This document shows, piece after piece, positions 16,414-24,651 of a stretch of DNA of 42,520 bases (the stretch's first letter is position 1; every line of letters begins with the position of its first letter). Where the stretch lies: positions 1 through 42,520 of the forward strand of contig CAZIAH010000024.1 in NCBI GenBank assembly GCA_964537715.1. The letters are read 5' to 3'. A model generated the notes under the pieces. The model was not told the DNA's origin and did no database searches. It saw only the letters and a list, made by a program, of their open reading frames with translations. The position numbers and the translations under genes are program-made. The stretch comes from CAZTZL01 sp964537715. GTDB taxonomy: Bacteria; Zhuqueibacterota; QNDG01; DSAB01.

Positions 16414-17711
16414 AAAAAAAGGATAGGCGTATTTTCCAAATCGACAAGCCGCAGGAAAAAGAAAAAGCGATTTTGGTAGGAATGACTCTGCCGGGAATGC
16501 CCCGTGCCCGCACGCTGGAAAGTCTCGATGAATTGGTTTTGCTTGCAGAGACCGCCGGTGCGGAAGTTGTGAACCGGGTCATTCAGGACAAACGGGCCAT
16601 TTCTCCGGCTACTTTGATCGGGAGGGGAAAAGTTCACGAGATTGCACAAAAGGTCTTACAATTCAATGCCCGTGTGATTATTTTCGATGAAGACCTCACA
16701 CCCGTGCAGGTTAAAAATCTTGAAAATGAATTCGAAAGAAAAGTGATTGACCGCAGCGGGTTGATTCTTGATATTTTTGCCCGGAGAGCCCGTACGCGGG
16801 AAGCGCAGACTCAGGTCGAGCTGGCCCAGCTTGAATATTATCTGCCAAGACTGACCCGGCAATGGGGACATCTTTCGAGGCAGGAGGGCGGCATCGGAAC
16901 ACGGGGGCCTGGAGAAACACAGCTCGAATCGGACCGCCGTCTGGTGCGGAAGCGGATCGACCGGTTGAAATTGGATCTAAAAAAGATCGAGCAGCAGAGA
17001 AGTGTGCGTCGCAAATACCGTTGGGATTATCAGAAAATCGCTCTTGTCGGCTATACCAATGCCGGTAAATCCAGCCTGCTCAATGCGTTGTCCGACGCGG
17101 AGGTTCTGGTCGAGGATCAACTTTTTGCCACGCTGGATACGACGATTCGATCTTTTTCGATTCCCGATTATCAAAAATTGCTGCTGATCGATACAGTGGG
17201 GTTCATCCGCAAACTGCCACATCATCTGATCGCTTCGTTTCGCAGCACTCTTGAGGAAACGATTGAGGCGGATCTACTTCTGCATGTTATCGATATCAGC
17301 CATCCCCATTTTGAGGAGCAGATTGGTTCCGTGCAGGGAGTCCTCCGGGATCTGGGAATTCAGGACAAACCCGTTATTCACGTATTCAATAAAATCGATT
17401 TGCTCGATCAGAGGAATCATTTCTCATCTCTCAAACAGCGTTTTCAGAAAGCCGTGTTTACTTCGGCAACCCGGGGGATTGGATTTGGTGAACTCCGGAG
17501 AGAAATCGCCCAATTTTTAAAAGACCATGAAGTGGTTGGCGAAATTCGAATTCCGGTTCATGAAACCAGGATTTTGGCTGAAATTTATGATCTGGCCCGT
17601 GTGTTGGAAAAGACATACGAGGGAGATAAGGCCGTGATTCGTTTCCAGGCTACACCGCAGCACGCATCGAGAATTCAATCTCTGGTAAAAAATATTCGTC
17701 AGGGAATTTAG
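16311..17711 (+). CDS. hflX: Ribosome-associated GTPase HflX
   Basis: HflX is a GTPase that binds the 50S subunit and splits stalled ribosomes. The N-terminal domain has AILVGMTLP and SLDELVLLAETAGAEVV, then a GTP-binding-protein middle region with RTREAQTQVELAQLEYYLPRL and a GGIGTRGPGETQLE loop. The G domain has Walker A GYTNAGKSSLL, DTVGFIRKLPHHL, and NKID. The start is uncertain. An ATG at 16296 lacks a Shine-Dalgarno sequence. I prefer GTG 16311, with GGGGAAG about 7 bases upstream. Either start places about 100 bases of the gene inside the 3' end of the BatA gene in another frame. Confidence 0.93.
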   Translation: METNVAIWVARFGYRNADDAGEPVSEQSTENRIVEKKDRRIFQIDKPQEKEKAILVGMTLPGMPRARTLESLDELVLLAETAGAEVVNRVIQDKRAISPATLIGRGKVHEIAQKVLQFNARVIIFDEDLTPVQVKNLENEFERKVIDRSGLILDIFARRARTREAQTQVELAQLEYYLPRLTRQWGHLSRQEGGIGTRGPGETQLESDRRLVRKRIDRLKLDLKKIEQQRSVRRKYRWDYQKIALVGYTNAGKSSLLNALSDAEVLVEDQLFATLDTTIRSFSIPDYQKLLLIDTVGFIRKLPHHLIASFRSTLEETIEADLLLHVIDISHPHFEEQIGSVQGVLRDLGIQDKPVIHVFNKIDLLDQRNHFSSLKQRFQKAVFTSATRGIGFGELRREIAQFLKDHEVVGEIRIPVHETRILAEIYDLARVLEKTYEGDKAVIRFQATPQHASRIQSLVKNIRQGI

Positions 17712-17775
17712 TTATTATTTTTCTGATAAAAAAAGAATCATCTTCTCTTTTAATACGTAATTAAAAACAGATTCT

Positions 17776-17800
17776 ATCGATCGATTATCAAAGGATCGAT
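17776..17800. promoter_or_regulatory. Inverted repeat before the outer-membrane protein gene
   Basis: ATCGATC (17776-17782) and GATCGAT (17794-17800) form seven-base arms around an 11-base spacer, and are followed by AAGGAGGT (17805-17812), a near-perfect ribosome binding site. The repeat could be an operator or an mRNA hairpin close to the start codon. I see no clear -35/-10 pair in the 106-base gap after hflX. Confidence 0.3.
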
Positions 17801-17817
17801 CATTCAAGGAGGTTATT

Positions 17818-19104
17818 ATGCAAAAGAAAACAGTGTGGCAGACTGTTTACATGTTCATTCACATTTTTATTTTTCTCGGATTGTTCTTCCAAATTTCTGT
17901 CGAAGCAAATGACAGGATCAGTTTGAAACATCATTCCCGAATGGATCGGGAAGATTGGGAGAGCGAATGGGAAGATGAATGGGACGAAGAGTGGGCCGAG
18001 GACAAAGTGCCTTCTAGTTTTATGTTTCGATACAACCGGGTCGAGGGCATTTTTTTGGGGGCAAGTGTGAGTAAGGAAAGTATCCGCAAAAAAAATATTT
18101 CCATCCCTCTGCCCTACGGATTCACAGGATACAGTTTCGGGCAAAAAGAGGTCGAGTATCAACTCGGTCTCGAAAAAGGAACTTTTGGAAAAAACCGGTT
18201 GACGATTGGAGGCGAGTTCCATCACATGATCGATACACAGGATCGATGGTTCATCCCGGATATGGAGAATTCTTTAGCCGCTTTTTTCTTGAAAGAAGAT
18301 TTTCACGATTTCTATTTTAGAGAGGGCTACAGTTTTTATCTGGATCAGTCCATTGGTGATCCTCTGAAAATGCATGTCGCGTATCACTACGAAGATTATG
18401 ATTCCCTTGAAAAGAAAGTTAGCTGGTCTTTATTCGGCAGAAAAAAACACTTTCGTGAAAATCCATCTATGTCGGCTCTTAATATGCGGAGTTTGAAAGT
18501 ACGGTGTATTTTCGATTCCAGAAACAGCGTGAAACGCACCAAGCGGGGATGGTATGTTCAGCTTGAGGGCGAATACGCGGGCAGAGGGTTCGGAGGCGAG
18601 GTGGATTTTGATCGGCTACTGACCGACGTCAGAAGATACCAGCCTTTGGGAGGTGGAAGCGGGATTGATATCCGCATTCGTTTGGGTTCCATTCACAGGG
18701 ATGTGCTCTGGCAGAAGAGTTTTCAATTGGGTGGAATCGGTACCTTGAGGGGATTCCCGTATAAATCATTCCCTCTCGGTTCCAAACAGATCGGCGGGAA
18801 CCGGATGTTTTTAACCCAGATCGAATATCGACTGGGTCAGGAGGAATTTTACGATGTCATGGATCTGGGAATTCTTGAAAATTTCAATTTTATTATGTTT
18901 ACCGATCTCGGATGGGTCGATTGTGTCGATCCGGGTCTGGGACTGTTCGACGGGTTTGGACAGTTGTCCTTTTCAAATCTTAAAAATGATGTGGGTGTGG
19001 CTTTGACCGACCGGAATAACAACATTCGTTTTGAAATTGCGAGACGCACGGATACCGGACATAAACCTTTTGTCTTTTATTTCCGTATAAATAGAACCTT
19101 CTGA
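17818..19104 (+). CDS. Omp85/BamA-like outer-membrane beta-barrel without POTRA domains
   Basis: A 428-residue exported protein. Residues 1-29 form a signal peptide, then a short acidic stretch rich in Trp, Glu and Asp (about 41-62), then a beta-barrel. The C-terminal half looks like the Omp85 'surface antigen' domain: VRCIFDSRNSVKRTKRGW, GGIGTLRGFPY with the RGF loop-6 motif, a long run of alternating strands, and a terminal aromatic strand ending in NRTF. Residue 30 to about 75 is too short for a normal POTRA domain. Related barrels insert or move substrates across the outer membrane; the role here is unknown. Its ribosome binding site is very strong. Confidence 0.8.
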   Translation: MQKKTVWQTVYMFIHIFIFLGLFFQISVEANDRISLKHHSRMDREDWESEWEDEWDEEWAEDKVPSSFMFRYNRVEGIFLGASVSKESIRKKNISIPLPYGFTGYSFGQKEVEYQLGLEKGTFGKNRLTIGGEFHHMIDTQDRWFIPDMENSLAAFFLKEDFHDFYFREGYSFYLDQSIGDPLKMHVAYHYEDYDSLEKKVSWSLFGRKKHFRENPSMSALNMRSLKVRCIFDSRNSVKRTKRGWYVQLEGEYAGRGFGGEVDFDRLLTDVRRYQPLGGGSGIDIRIRLGSIHRDVLWQKSFQLGGIGTLRGFPYKSFPLGSKQIGGNRMFLTQIEYRLGQEEFYDVMDLGILENFNFIMFTDLGWVDCVDPGLGLFDGFGQLSFSNLKNDVGVALTDRNNNIRFEIARRTDTGHKPFVFYFRINRTF

Positions 19105-19121
19105 AATGAATATCTAATAAT

Positions 19122-19158
19122 CATTGAGCAATGAACATTTAACATTGAACAATGAGCA
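19122..19158. repeat. Word-like intergenic repeat (type A, direct pair)
   Basis: Two 16-base units, CATTGAGCAATGAACA (19122-19137) and CATTGAACAATGAGCA (19143-19158), differ at two exchanged G/A positions and are five bases apart. The same vocabulary (CATTGAACAT, ATTGAGCA) recurs at 27464-27544 as a long imperfect inverted repeat, so it is an interspersed family, not chance. It is non-coding in all frames examined. Confidence 0.6.
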
Positions 19159-19184
19159 AAAGAAGAAATGCCAGAGATTCGGTA

Positions 19185-19205
19185 ATACGTTAAACGTATC
19201 TTTTT
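19185..19205 (+). terminator. Candidate intrinsic terminator after the Omp85 gene
   Basis: ATACGT (19185-19190) and ACGTAT (19194-19199) form a six-base stem with a TAA loop, followed by C and five T residues (19201-19205). It is 80 bases past the stop codon. The stem is short and AT-rich, so its strength is doubtful. Confidence 0.4.
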
Positions 19206-19220
19206 GAAAAAGAGGGATCG

Positions 19221-20093
19221 ATGAAAAAATATTTACTTTTTCTGATCTGGTTACAGATAATCATGAGCCAGGTGCTTTTAGCAAAAGAGCACGTTTTTAT
19301 AGAAATGAGAGAAGAGTCGTTCAGGGCTTCTCCCGAAGATCCGCTGGAGGTTTTTATCGATGTGGATGCCGGAGAAATTTCGGTTGCGAAAAGTCAAAGT
19401 GTGAGAGAGGGGAAGGTTCTTTTTCGTTTCGACAAGGAGATGTTCAGGGCGAGATACCATTTTTTTGAGGATAAAAATCGTCTTAGAATTTCACTGGATA
19501 AACGAGACTGGAAAAAATGGTCGGTTAAAAAGGACGAAGACAATAAAACCGTTGCCAAGGTGGAAGTGTTGCTGCCGTCCGGGGTGGATATTTATTTAGA
19601 CACCAAAATCAAGGCGGGCGAGACGATCATGCAACTGGGCGGCCTTCGCTTGAAAGAATTCAGTTTCAATAATTGGGCCGGGGAAGTCAAACTTCAATTT
19701 CAGGAACCCAATCCCATTGTTATGGAATTTTTGGATATACATAACAAGGTCGGAGAAATAAATGTGCTCGATTTGGGAAATGCCAGGTTCGAAAAAGCGG
19801 AAATCGACGGAGGCATCGGCGAGTTAAAAGTCTATTTTCACGGTGCCATACTGGACGAGAGCATGGCGAGACTTGATCTCGATATCGGTGAGGCAGAGGT
19901 GTTTTTGCCTTCGGATATCGGCATCCGTATGTTTATAGGGGGTGCACTGGGATTTCTTTCTGTCAAAGATATTGACCCCTCGTTTTACCGGCGTGGACGG
20001 TACTATATCACTGAAGATTTTAAAAGCCAGAAAAAGAAATTCTCTCTTCGTATCACACCCGGACTGGGCGAATTGAAAGTTGAAAGAGAATAG
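19221..20093 (+). CDS. Secreted toast-rack-like protein (DUF4097/LiaF C-terminal type)
   Basis: A 290-residue protein with a signal peptide (about residues 1-21: KKYLLFLIWLQIIMSQVLLA). The rest is a repetitive beta-rich region with short LxVxxxxGEIxV turns (e.g. DVDAGEISVAKS, NWAGEVKLQF, HNKVGEINVLDLGN, GGIGELKVYF, DIGEAEVFLP). This repeating pattern resembles the 'toast-rack' domain of DUF4097 and LiaF C-terminal proteins, which sense envelope stress in Firmicutes. I cannot prove homology by eye. The next gene has LiaF-type membrane helices, so the pair may carry out the split functions of one LiaF-like protein. The ATG at 19221 follows AAAGAGGG. Confidence 0.6.
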   Translation: MKKYLLFLIWLQIIMSQVLLAKEHVFIEMREESFRASPEDPLEVFIDVDAGEISVAKSQSVREGKVLFRFDKEMFRARYHFFEDKNRLRISLDKRDWKKWSVKKDEDNKTVAKVEVLLPSGVDIYLDTKIKAGETIMQLGGLRLKEFSFNNWAGEVKLQFQEPNPIVMEFLDIHNKVGEINVLDLGNARFEKAEIDGGIGELKVYFHGAILDESMARLDLDIGEAEVFLPSDIGIRMFIGGALGFLSVKDIDPSFYRRGRYYITEDFKSQKKKFSLRITPGLGELKVERE

Positions 20094-20118
20094 ATTTTTT
20101 TAGCGAAAGGAGAATTTA

Positions 20119-20598
20119 ATGGAGAAACCGAGAGAGACGTTTATCTGGGGAATCGTGTTGGTTGTGATCGGAACAGTTTTTCTGATCGGCAATCTCAGCC
20201 GTATCGGGATGGATATTCTTTGGCCCCTATTTCCGTTGATCGGGGGGCTCACTTTCTGTGTTGGCTATTTTTACAACCGGAAAAATGTCGGGCTTCTTAT
20301 GCCCGGGTCTATCCTCGTGGTGATCAGTCTTCTTTTCTTTTATTGCACGATTGACGGATGGGTTCACATGGTCAACCTTTGGCCGGTATTTATCATCGCA
20401 CCGGCAGTTGGATTCGTTGCCCTTTATTTCGGAGGGACGAAAGATTCGGATCTGCTTATCCCCGCGGGAATATTGACCGGTCTCGGAATTATTTTTCTTT
20501 TTGTTAGTTATGATCTGGGCGAGTATTGGCCGATCCTTTTGATTCTGATCGGTATTGTGATGATCGTGCTGCATTTGTTGAATAAAAGGAAAGATTAA
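20119..20598 (+). CDS. LiaF/LiaI-like four-helix membrane protein
   Basis: A 159-residue membrane protein with several hydrophobic helices: the first follows ETFIWGIVLVVIGTVFLIGNL, and later ones are near 35-50, 60-75, 85-105 and 115-155. The opening FIWGIVLVVIGTVFLIGNLSRI is like the DUF5668/LiaI-LiaF N-terminal transmembrane region, and the RKMILLIxIGIVMI-type last segment (PILLILIGIVMIVLHLL) repeats the pattern. The ATG follows AAAGGAG. It lies 25 bases after the toast-rack protein and is probably co-transcribed with it. Function is unknown. Confidence 0.6.
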   Translation: MEKPRETFIWGIVLVVIGTVFLIGNLSRIGMDILWPLFPLIGGLTFCVGYFYNRKNVGLLMPGSILVVISLLFFYCTIDGWVHMVNLWPVFIIAPAVGFVALYFGGTKDSDLLIPAGILTGLGIIFLFVSYDLGEYWPILLILIGIVMIVLHLLNKRKD

Positions 20599-20740
20599 CT
20601 TTCAGAATAAAATCAATTGTTGGTTCGGATGAGGAGTGAGAAACAAATTTATTTGATCATTCCATGATGTTTTGGAATAAATGAAAACCATTGATTTATC
20701 CGAATAAATATAATGGGTTTAAGAGAGAATAAAATCAACA

Positions 20741-22222
20741 TTATTGGTTAAAATCTGATTTCATCTTTTTCCAGATTTGTTCTGCCATTTCTGTATTTCC
20801 GGACATGACATTAAAAGTACCCAAGAGAAGGTTGGCCTGCATATTTTTTGAATCAAGTTCGACGGCAGCAGAGGCAATCCTGACAATGTCTTCTTTTGCT
20901 TGCTGCTTGGAAAGGGTCTGGTTCAGGCAGATCAGTTTCTGCCAGCATAGTGCAGCATAGTAATTTGAATTGTAAGGATAATTCACACGTATTTCAGATT
21001 CATTCGAATCCACAAATTTTTCCAAAGACTGGAGATGCTGAGGCGAAATTTCTTCGAGCAGATTCATCTGAAGAATTTGGGAAACGGCTGCTTTGGCAAT
21101 AATCTGATTGGCAACTAAATTGGGGTGAATTGAATCGATAAAATAATTGTATCCGATTTCTTCTGAATTCAGTGATGAAAAAACAGATAATAGATCGACC
21201 AAAGGGATCTTTCGCGTTTTGGATAATGATTTTAAAATCCGATTTGTATCGTCGTAGAAATCAAAAAGCAGACGGGCGTCTCTGTTATAATAAAAATTTC
21301 TTACGCGTCCGAGGAAGAGAAGTGGAATTTGTTTTTTTTGACATTGATCAATCATGTGATTCATATTTAAACGAAAGATTCTTTTAAATTTGGGATGCCA
21401 TTGATCTGCACGGTTTAATTGATCCAGAAAGGGTTGCACGCTATCCTGATGTCGAATATCCGATGTATCCAGTTTCGATACCCATGAGCCACCATATTGA
21501 TGATCCAGAATGCTGCGTATGGAATGTACACGTTCAATTTGGGGTGTAAAGATTTCTGGATCAAACACGTCGGGCTTTAATATTTGGTCTAATGCTTCCT
21601 CTCCGAATGAGGTGATGCGTTTTTTGATCAACAATTGAAATAGCCGTCTGAACAGATAGCTGTGATCCATTATGGATTTTATTTTTTTCAGTCGAGTTCT
21701 GATTTCAATATTGATCTCATTTCTGTGAAAACGGTCATCCCTTGCTTCGTTGTTGCCCAGAAAAAGAATAATGAGATCCGGATCGTATCCGACAATTTCA
21801 TCAAAGATATTTTTTACACGACAGGATCCGAATCCCTTGCGGGCGCAATTGATAATCTCAAATTTCTGTTCAGGGTAATAGGCTTTTAGCCTTTTTTGCA
21901 TCCAGTATGCGAAAGATCCGCTGGCTCCAAATGCCTCTCCGTATGCGACAGATCCTCCCAAGACAAAAACACGGAACGTGCTGTCAGATTTGATCACAGG
22001 GAAGGTGTTGAATTGAATGTCTTTTTCTGGATTGGTTTGATAAAAATATTGATCATCGATTTTGACTTTTTTAAAATAATGAGGAGTGCCGTAAAAACCG
22101 AAAAAATAGGCTTCGTCTTGAAGCGAAGGAAATTTTATCAACCGCAAAAGTCCTTCTACGATGCACAGCGCAATAAACAGTGACAGGCCGATCATCAATA
22201 TTTTTTTAATAGATAAATGCAT
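20741..22222 (-). CDS. Membrane-anchored SGNH/GDSL hydrolase-fold protein with C-terminal helical repeats
   Basis: A 493-residue protein with an N-terminal membrane helix (about residues 8-25) and an SGNH-type domain. It shows the block I motif VFVLGGSVAYGE (Ser91), the block III motif FLGNNEA at about 154-160, and a DSIHPNL block V near 365 that supplies Asp and His. The tail (about 390-493) looks like TPR-type helical repeats. SGNH partners of MBOAT O-acyltransferases transfer or remove acyl groups on exported polysaccharide. The MBOAT gene starts just upstream on the same strand, so the two form an operon. Confidence 0.85.
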   Translation of the reverse strand: MHLSIKKILMIGLSLFIALCIVEGLLRLIKFPSLQDEAYFFGFYGTPHYFKKVKIDDQYFYQTNPEKDIQFNTFPVIKSDSTFRVFVLGGSVAYGEAFGASGSFAYWMQKRLKAYYPEQKFEIINCARKGFGSCRVKNIFDEIVGYDPDLIILFLGNNEARDDRFHRNEINIEIRTRLKKIKSIMDHSYLFRRLFQLLIKKRITSFGEEALDQILKPDVFDPEIFTPQIERVHSIRSILDHQYGGSWVSKLDTSDIRHQDSVQPFLDQLNRADQWHPKFKRIFRLNMNHMIDQCQKKQIPLLFLGRVRNFYYNRDARLLFDFYDDTNRILKSLSKTRKIPLVDLLSVFSSLNSEEIGYNYFIDSIHPNLVANQIIAKAAVSQILQMNLLEEISPQHLQSLEKFVDSNESEIRVNYPYNSNYYAALCWQKLICLNQTLSKQQAKEDIVRIASAAVELDSKNMQANLLLGTFNVMSGNTEMAEQIWKKMKSDFNQ

Positions 22223-22234
22223 GAAAAACCTATC

Positions 22235-23674
22235 TTAAAATTGAAAATAAATAAATTGGAGGGAGTAATCATAATAACCCAGCATAATCACGCCAGTGAC
22301 CAATAAAAAGCACGAGGCCCATCTCAACATCAGTGGCTGTGAACGTATGATATTCGAAAGGGTATTTTGCCTTTCTGCAAAATGGACGATCAGCAATGCG
22401 GTTACTGCCAACAGTGCCGTGTACCATTGCGCTCGATCCAGACCCAAATGTGGAAGATTGATGCGGAATGAACTGAAAAGATGTTTTAGTATGTACAATG
22501 CATCGGACAAACTGTTGGCTCTGAAAAATATCCATCCGAGCAGAACCAAGTGAAAGGTTACGATCACATCGAATATTTTTTTAATATCGGGATAGCGGTC
22601 AAGGAGGAACAAAGATGATAATTTCTGACGTATCGTTCGTGTGAGAGTTGAAAATAACATGTAAAAACCGTGCAAGCCTCCCCATATGAGAAAGGTCCAG
22701 TTGGCGCCATGCCACATCCCGCTCAAGAGAAAGACAATCATGATATTGGCATACCATCGCCATTTTTTTACACGATTCCCTCCCAACGAGATATACAGAT
22801 AGTCTCTAAACCATGAGGAAAGGGAAATATGCCAGCGTTTCCAGAATTCAGAGATCGATTTTGAAAAATAGGGCCGGTCGAAGTTTTTCATCAAATCGAA
22901 CCCCATGATTTTTGCCGAACCGATAGCTATATCGGAATACCCCGAAAAATCACAATAGATTTGGAGAGCAAAGCAGTAAGATGCGATCAGAAATGACAGT
23001 CCGGAATACTCCGGTACATTGTTGTATACATGATTGACAACCACGGCAAGACGGTCGGCAATGACTATTTTCTTGAAAAATCCCCATACCATTAAGATAA
23101 ATCCATCCACTAATCGTTGATAGTTAAAGGCGTGCTTTTCATAAAACTGAGGAAGTAGACGAGTAGACCGTTCAATGGGTCCCGCGACCAATTGCGGGAA
23201 AAATGCGACATAAAGGGCAAAAATCCCAAGATGTCTTTCAGCTTTCCGCTGACCTCGGTACACATCGATGGAATAGCTGAGAGTCTGGAAAGTATAAAAG
23301 GAGATGCCGACCGGAAGCAAAACCCGAAGGTTCGGGATGTGATAAACGATATTGAAATGTTGAAAGGCGTTCCGGAACGCGCCGTTGAAAAAATTGAAAT
23401 ATTTAAAAGTAAACAAAAGACCGAGATTGGCGGCCAGGCTCAAGAGCAGGTATTTGGTCCGTTTCGACCGAACCACGTTTTCCATCCGTATGCCCGCAAA
23501 ATAATCAATCAGTGTGGATGTAATGATTAGAAAAATATATTCCATTTTCCAGCACATATAGAAATAATAACTGGCTGCCAAAAGGAAAATCCATCGTTGC
23601 CGCTGAGGGATGATAAAATAGAGAATGACCACGACAGGGAAGAAAATCAGAAAATGGATAGAATTGAATAGCAT
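22235..23674 (-). CDS. MBOAT family O-acyltransferase (AlgI-like)
   Basis: A 479-residue polytopic membrane protein of the AlgI/DltB type, which moves acyl groups across the membrane for O-acetylation of cell-surface glycans. Typical motifs are the opening MLFNSIHFLIFFPVVVILYF, LPVGISFYTFQTLSYSIDVYR, FFPQLVAGPIERSTRLLPQF, FCDFSGYSDIAIGSAKIMGF and LSGMWHGANWTFLIWGGLHG, which holds the conserved histidine. The ATG at 23674 opens the operon, and its SGNH partner starts 12 bases after its stop. The natural acceptor is unknown; alginate is only one possibility. Confidence 0.93.
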   Translation of the reverse strand: MLFNSIHFLIFFPVVVILYFIIPQRQRWIFLLAASYYFYMCWKMEYIFLIITSTLIDYFAGIRMENVVRSKRTKYLLLSLAANLGLLFTFKYFNFFNGAFRNAFQHFNIVYHIPNLRVLLPVGISFYTFQTLSYSIDVYRGQRKAERHLGIFALYVAFFPQLVAGPIERSTRLLPQFYEKHAFNYQRLVDGFILMVWGFFKKIVIADRLAVVVNHVYNNVPEYSGLSFLIASYCFALQIYCDFSGYSDIAIGSAKIMGFDLMKNFDRPYFSKSISEFWKRWHISLSSWFRDYLYISLGGNRVKKWRWYANIMIVFLLSGMWHGANWTFLIWGGLHGFYMLFSTLTRTIRQKLSSLFLLDRYPDIKKIFDVIVTFHLVLLGWIFFRANSLSDALYILKHLFSSFRINLPHLGLDRAQWYTALLAVTALLIVHFAERQNTLSNIIRSQPLMLRWASCFLLVTGVIMLGYYDYSLQFIYFQF

Positions 23675-23852
23675 GGATTACCTGTCAAACATATTCAGGA
23701 ACAACATAAATTGGGTTTCACTATCGTTGAGAATTTCATGAATCCTTTTATCGATTCATAAGTATTGCTTAAAATAATGGTAATTTAAGAAGAAATCAAG
23801 CAGAAATTCAGGGAGACGAATGATTTTTCTCTGAAATCAATCAGGGGATTCA

Positions 23853-23885
23853 GTCACCCCGGATGTATGGCCGGGGCGACTTTTT
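23853..23885 (+). terminator. Hairpin with plus-strand T-tract, no plus-strand gene upstream
   Basis: GTCACCCCGG (23853-23862) pairs with CCGGGGCGAC (23871-23880) over ten positions with one A/C mismatch, loop ATGTATGG, followed by five T residues (23881-23885). As a plus-strand intrinsic terminator it is good, but both flanking genes are on the minus strand. Read on the minus strand, the mismatch becomes G-U but the T-tract is missing. It may end an unannotated plus-strand RNA or act as a hairpin ending the small-protein operon at 23895. Confidence 0.5.
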
Positions 23886-23894
23886 GTTTTCGAA

Positions 23895-24089
23895 TCAATT
23901 GGTTTTTTTGTAAATAAAACGTGCGGTCATTTTGGCGATGAGCATCAAAATCAGGATGATCAGATAATCCCACCGAATCTCATTCGCTGTCAGAAATCTG
24001 ACCTGAAACCAGATGAACATGGCCACACAACCGACGATCAGTGCCCAGCGGGATGCTCTGTAACGGTGCATTATATCACGTTCATCCAT
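23895..24089 (-). CDS. Small membrane protein (downstream gene of the XRE operon)
   Basis: An approximately 64-residue protein with two hydrophobic helices (ALIVGCVAMFIWFQV and YLIILILMLIAKM) and a basic tail (FIYKKTN). I do not recognise a family. The ATG at 24089 has GGGGA about 8 bases upstream; an in-frame GTG at 24104 is an alternative. It overlaps the end of the previous small gene by 8 bases, so the three genes at 23895-24636 are translationally linked. Confidence 0.7.
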   Translation of the reverse strand: MDERDIMHRYRASRWALIVGCVAMFIWFQVRFLTANEIRWDYLIILILMLIAKMTARFIYKKTN

Positions 24090-24348
24090 GGATTTTGTCC
24101 CCACGATATGATTTTTTCAGAAGAACAAGTCCTTTGATGTTGAAAATGGACGAAAGGACAAGGATCGAGATGGAGAGACCAAAAAAGAACCCTTCGGTAA
24201 AATTCAGCCAGGAGTCATTTGTGATCAGCATGTTGAGAATACGGCTCGTCGAGATGAGCAATCCAAGTACACTGAGGGTTAGAAAGAACTGCCCGATACC
24301 GAGAATCATTTTGTAATCGTCGCTTTTTAAATATTTTCTGAATATCAT
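24082..24348 (-). CDS. Small membrane protein (middle gene of the XRE operon)
   Basis: An 88-residue protein with two hydrophobic helices (MILGIGQFFLTLSVLGLLI and FFFGLSISILVLSSIF) and a basic C-terminus. No family recognised. The ATG at 24348 has GGAGG eight bases upstream, which decides the start over the longer reading frame that opens at 24381. It lies downstream of the XRE regulator, in an arrangement seen in several bacteria where a regulator and a small membrane protein are paired. Confidence 0.75.
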   Translation of the reverse strand: MIFRKYLKSDDYKMILGIGQFFLTLSVLGLLISTSRILNMLITNDSWLNFTEGFFFGLSISILVLSSIFNIKGLVLLKKSYRGDKIHG

Positions 24349-24402
24349 GATGAAACCTCCTGCGGATTGTTGTCCAAACAAAATGTCGTTGACCTTTGAA
24401 AG

Positions 24403-24636
24403 CTATTGTTCATCCCTGCTGTTCTGTGCTCGTTCGACCAGTTCGAAGAGGGCGTCTGTCGAGCATTGGAACAATTTGCGCAGCTTCAGTGCCAGGGGCA
24501 GGCTGGGGATGTACTTCCCCTGCTCAATGGAGATGATGCTCTGCCGCGACACGCCGACGCGTCTGGCCAGTTCTTCCTGCGTGATGCCCAGCCGTTTTCG
24601 ATGTTCTTTGACACGATTGATCAGCTTTTCTTTCAC
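24403..24636 (-). CDS. XRE-family HTH transcriptional regulator
   Basis: A 77-residue protein with a helix-turn-helix: LINRVKEHRKRLGITQEELARRVGVSRQSIISIEQGKYIPSLPLALKLRKLF, the Cro/CI-type fold with TQEELARRVGVSRQSI as the recognition unit. It is a single-domain regulator of the YgzD/Yhj type. GTG start at 24636. Two near-identical operators lie in its promoter (24652-24670 and 24693-24711), so it probably autoregulates. The two small membrane proteins downstream are its likely targets or partners. Confidence 0.9.
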   Translation of the reverse strand: MKEKLINRVKEHRKRLGITQEELARRVGVSRQSIISIEQGKYIPSLPLALKLRKLFQCSTDALFELVERAQNSRDEQ

Positions 24637-24651
24637 TACGGTCGATCCTAT

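Noticed and set aside
20641..20740. Possible terminator between the LiaF-like gene and the convergent SGNH gene (ATTCCA/TGGAAT stem)
   Set aside because: Six-base AT-rich stem with no T-tract on either strand; not supportable as a terminator.
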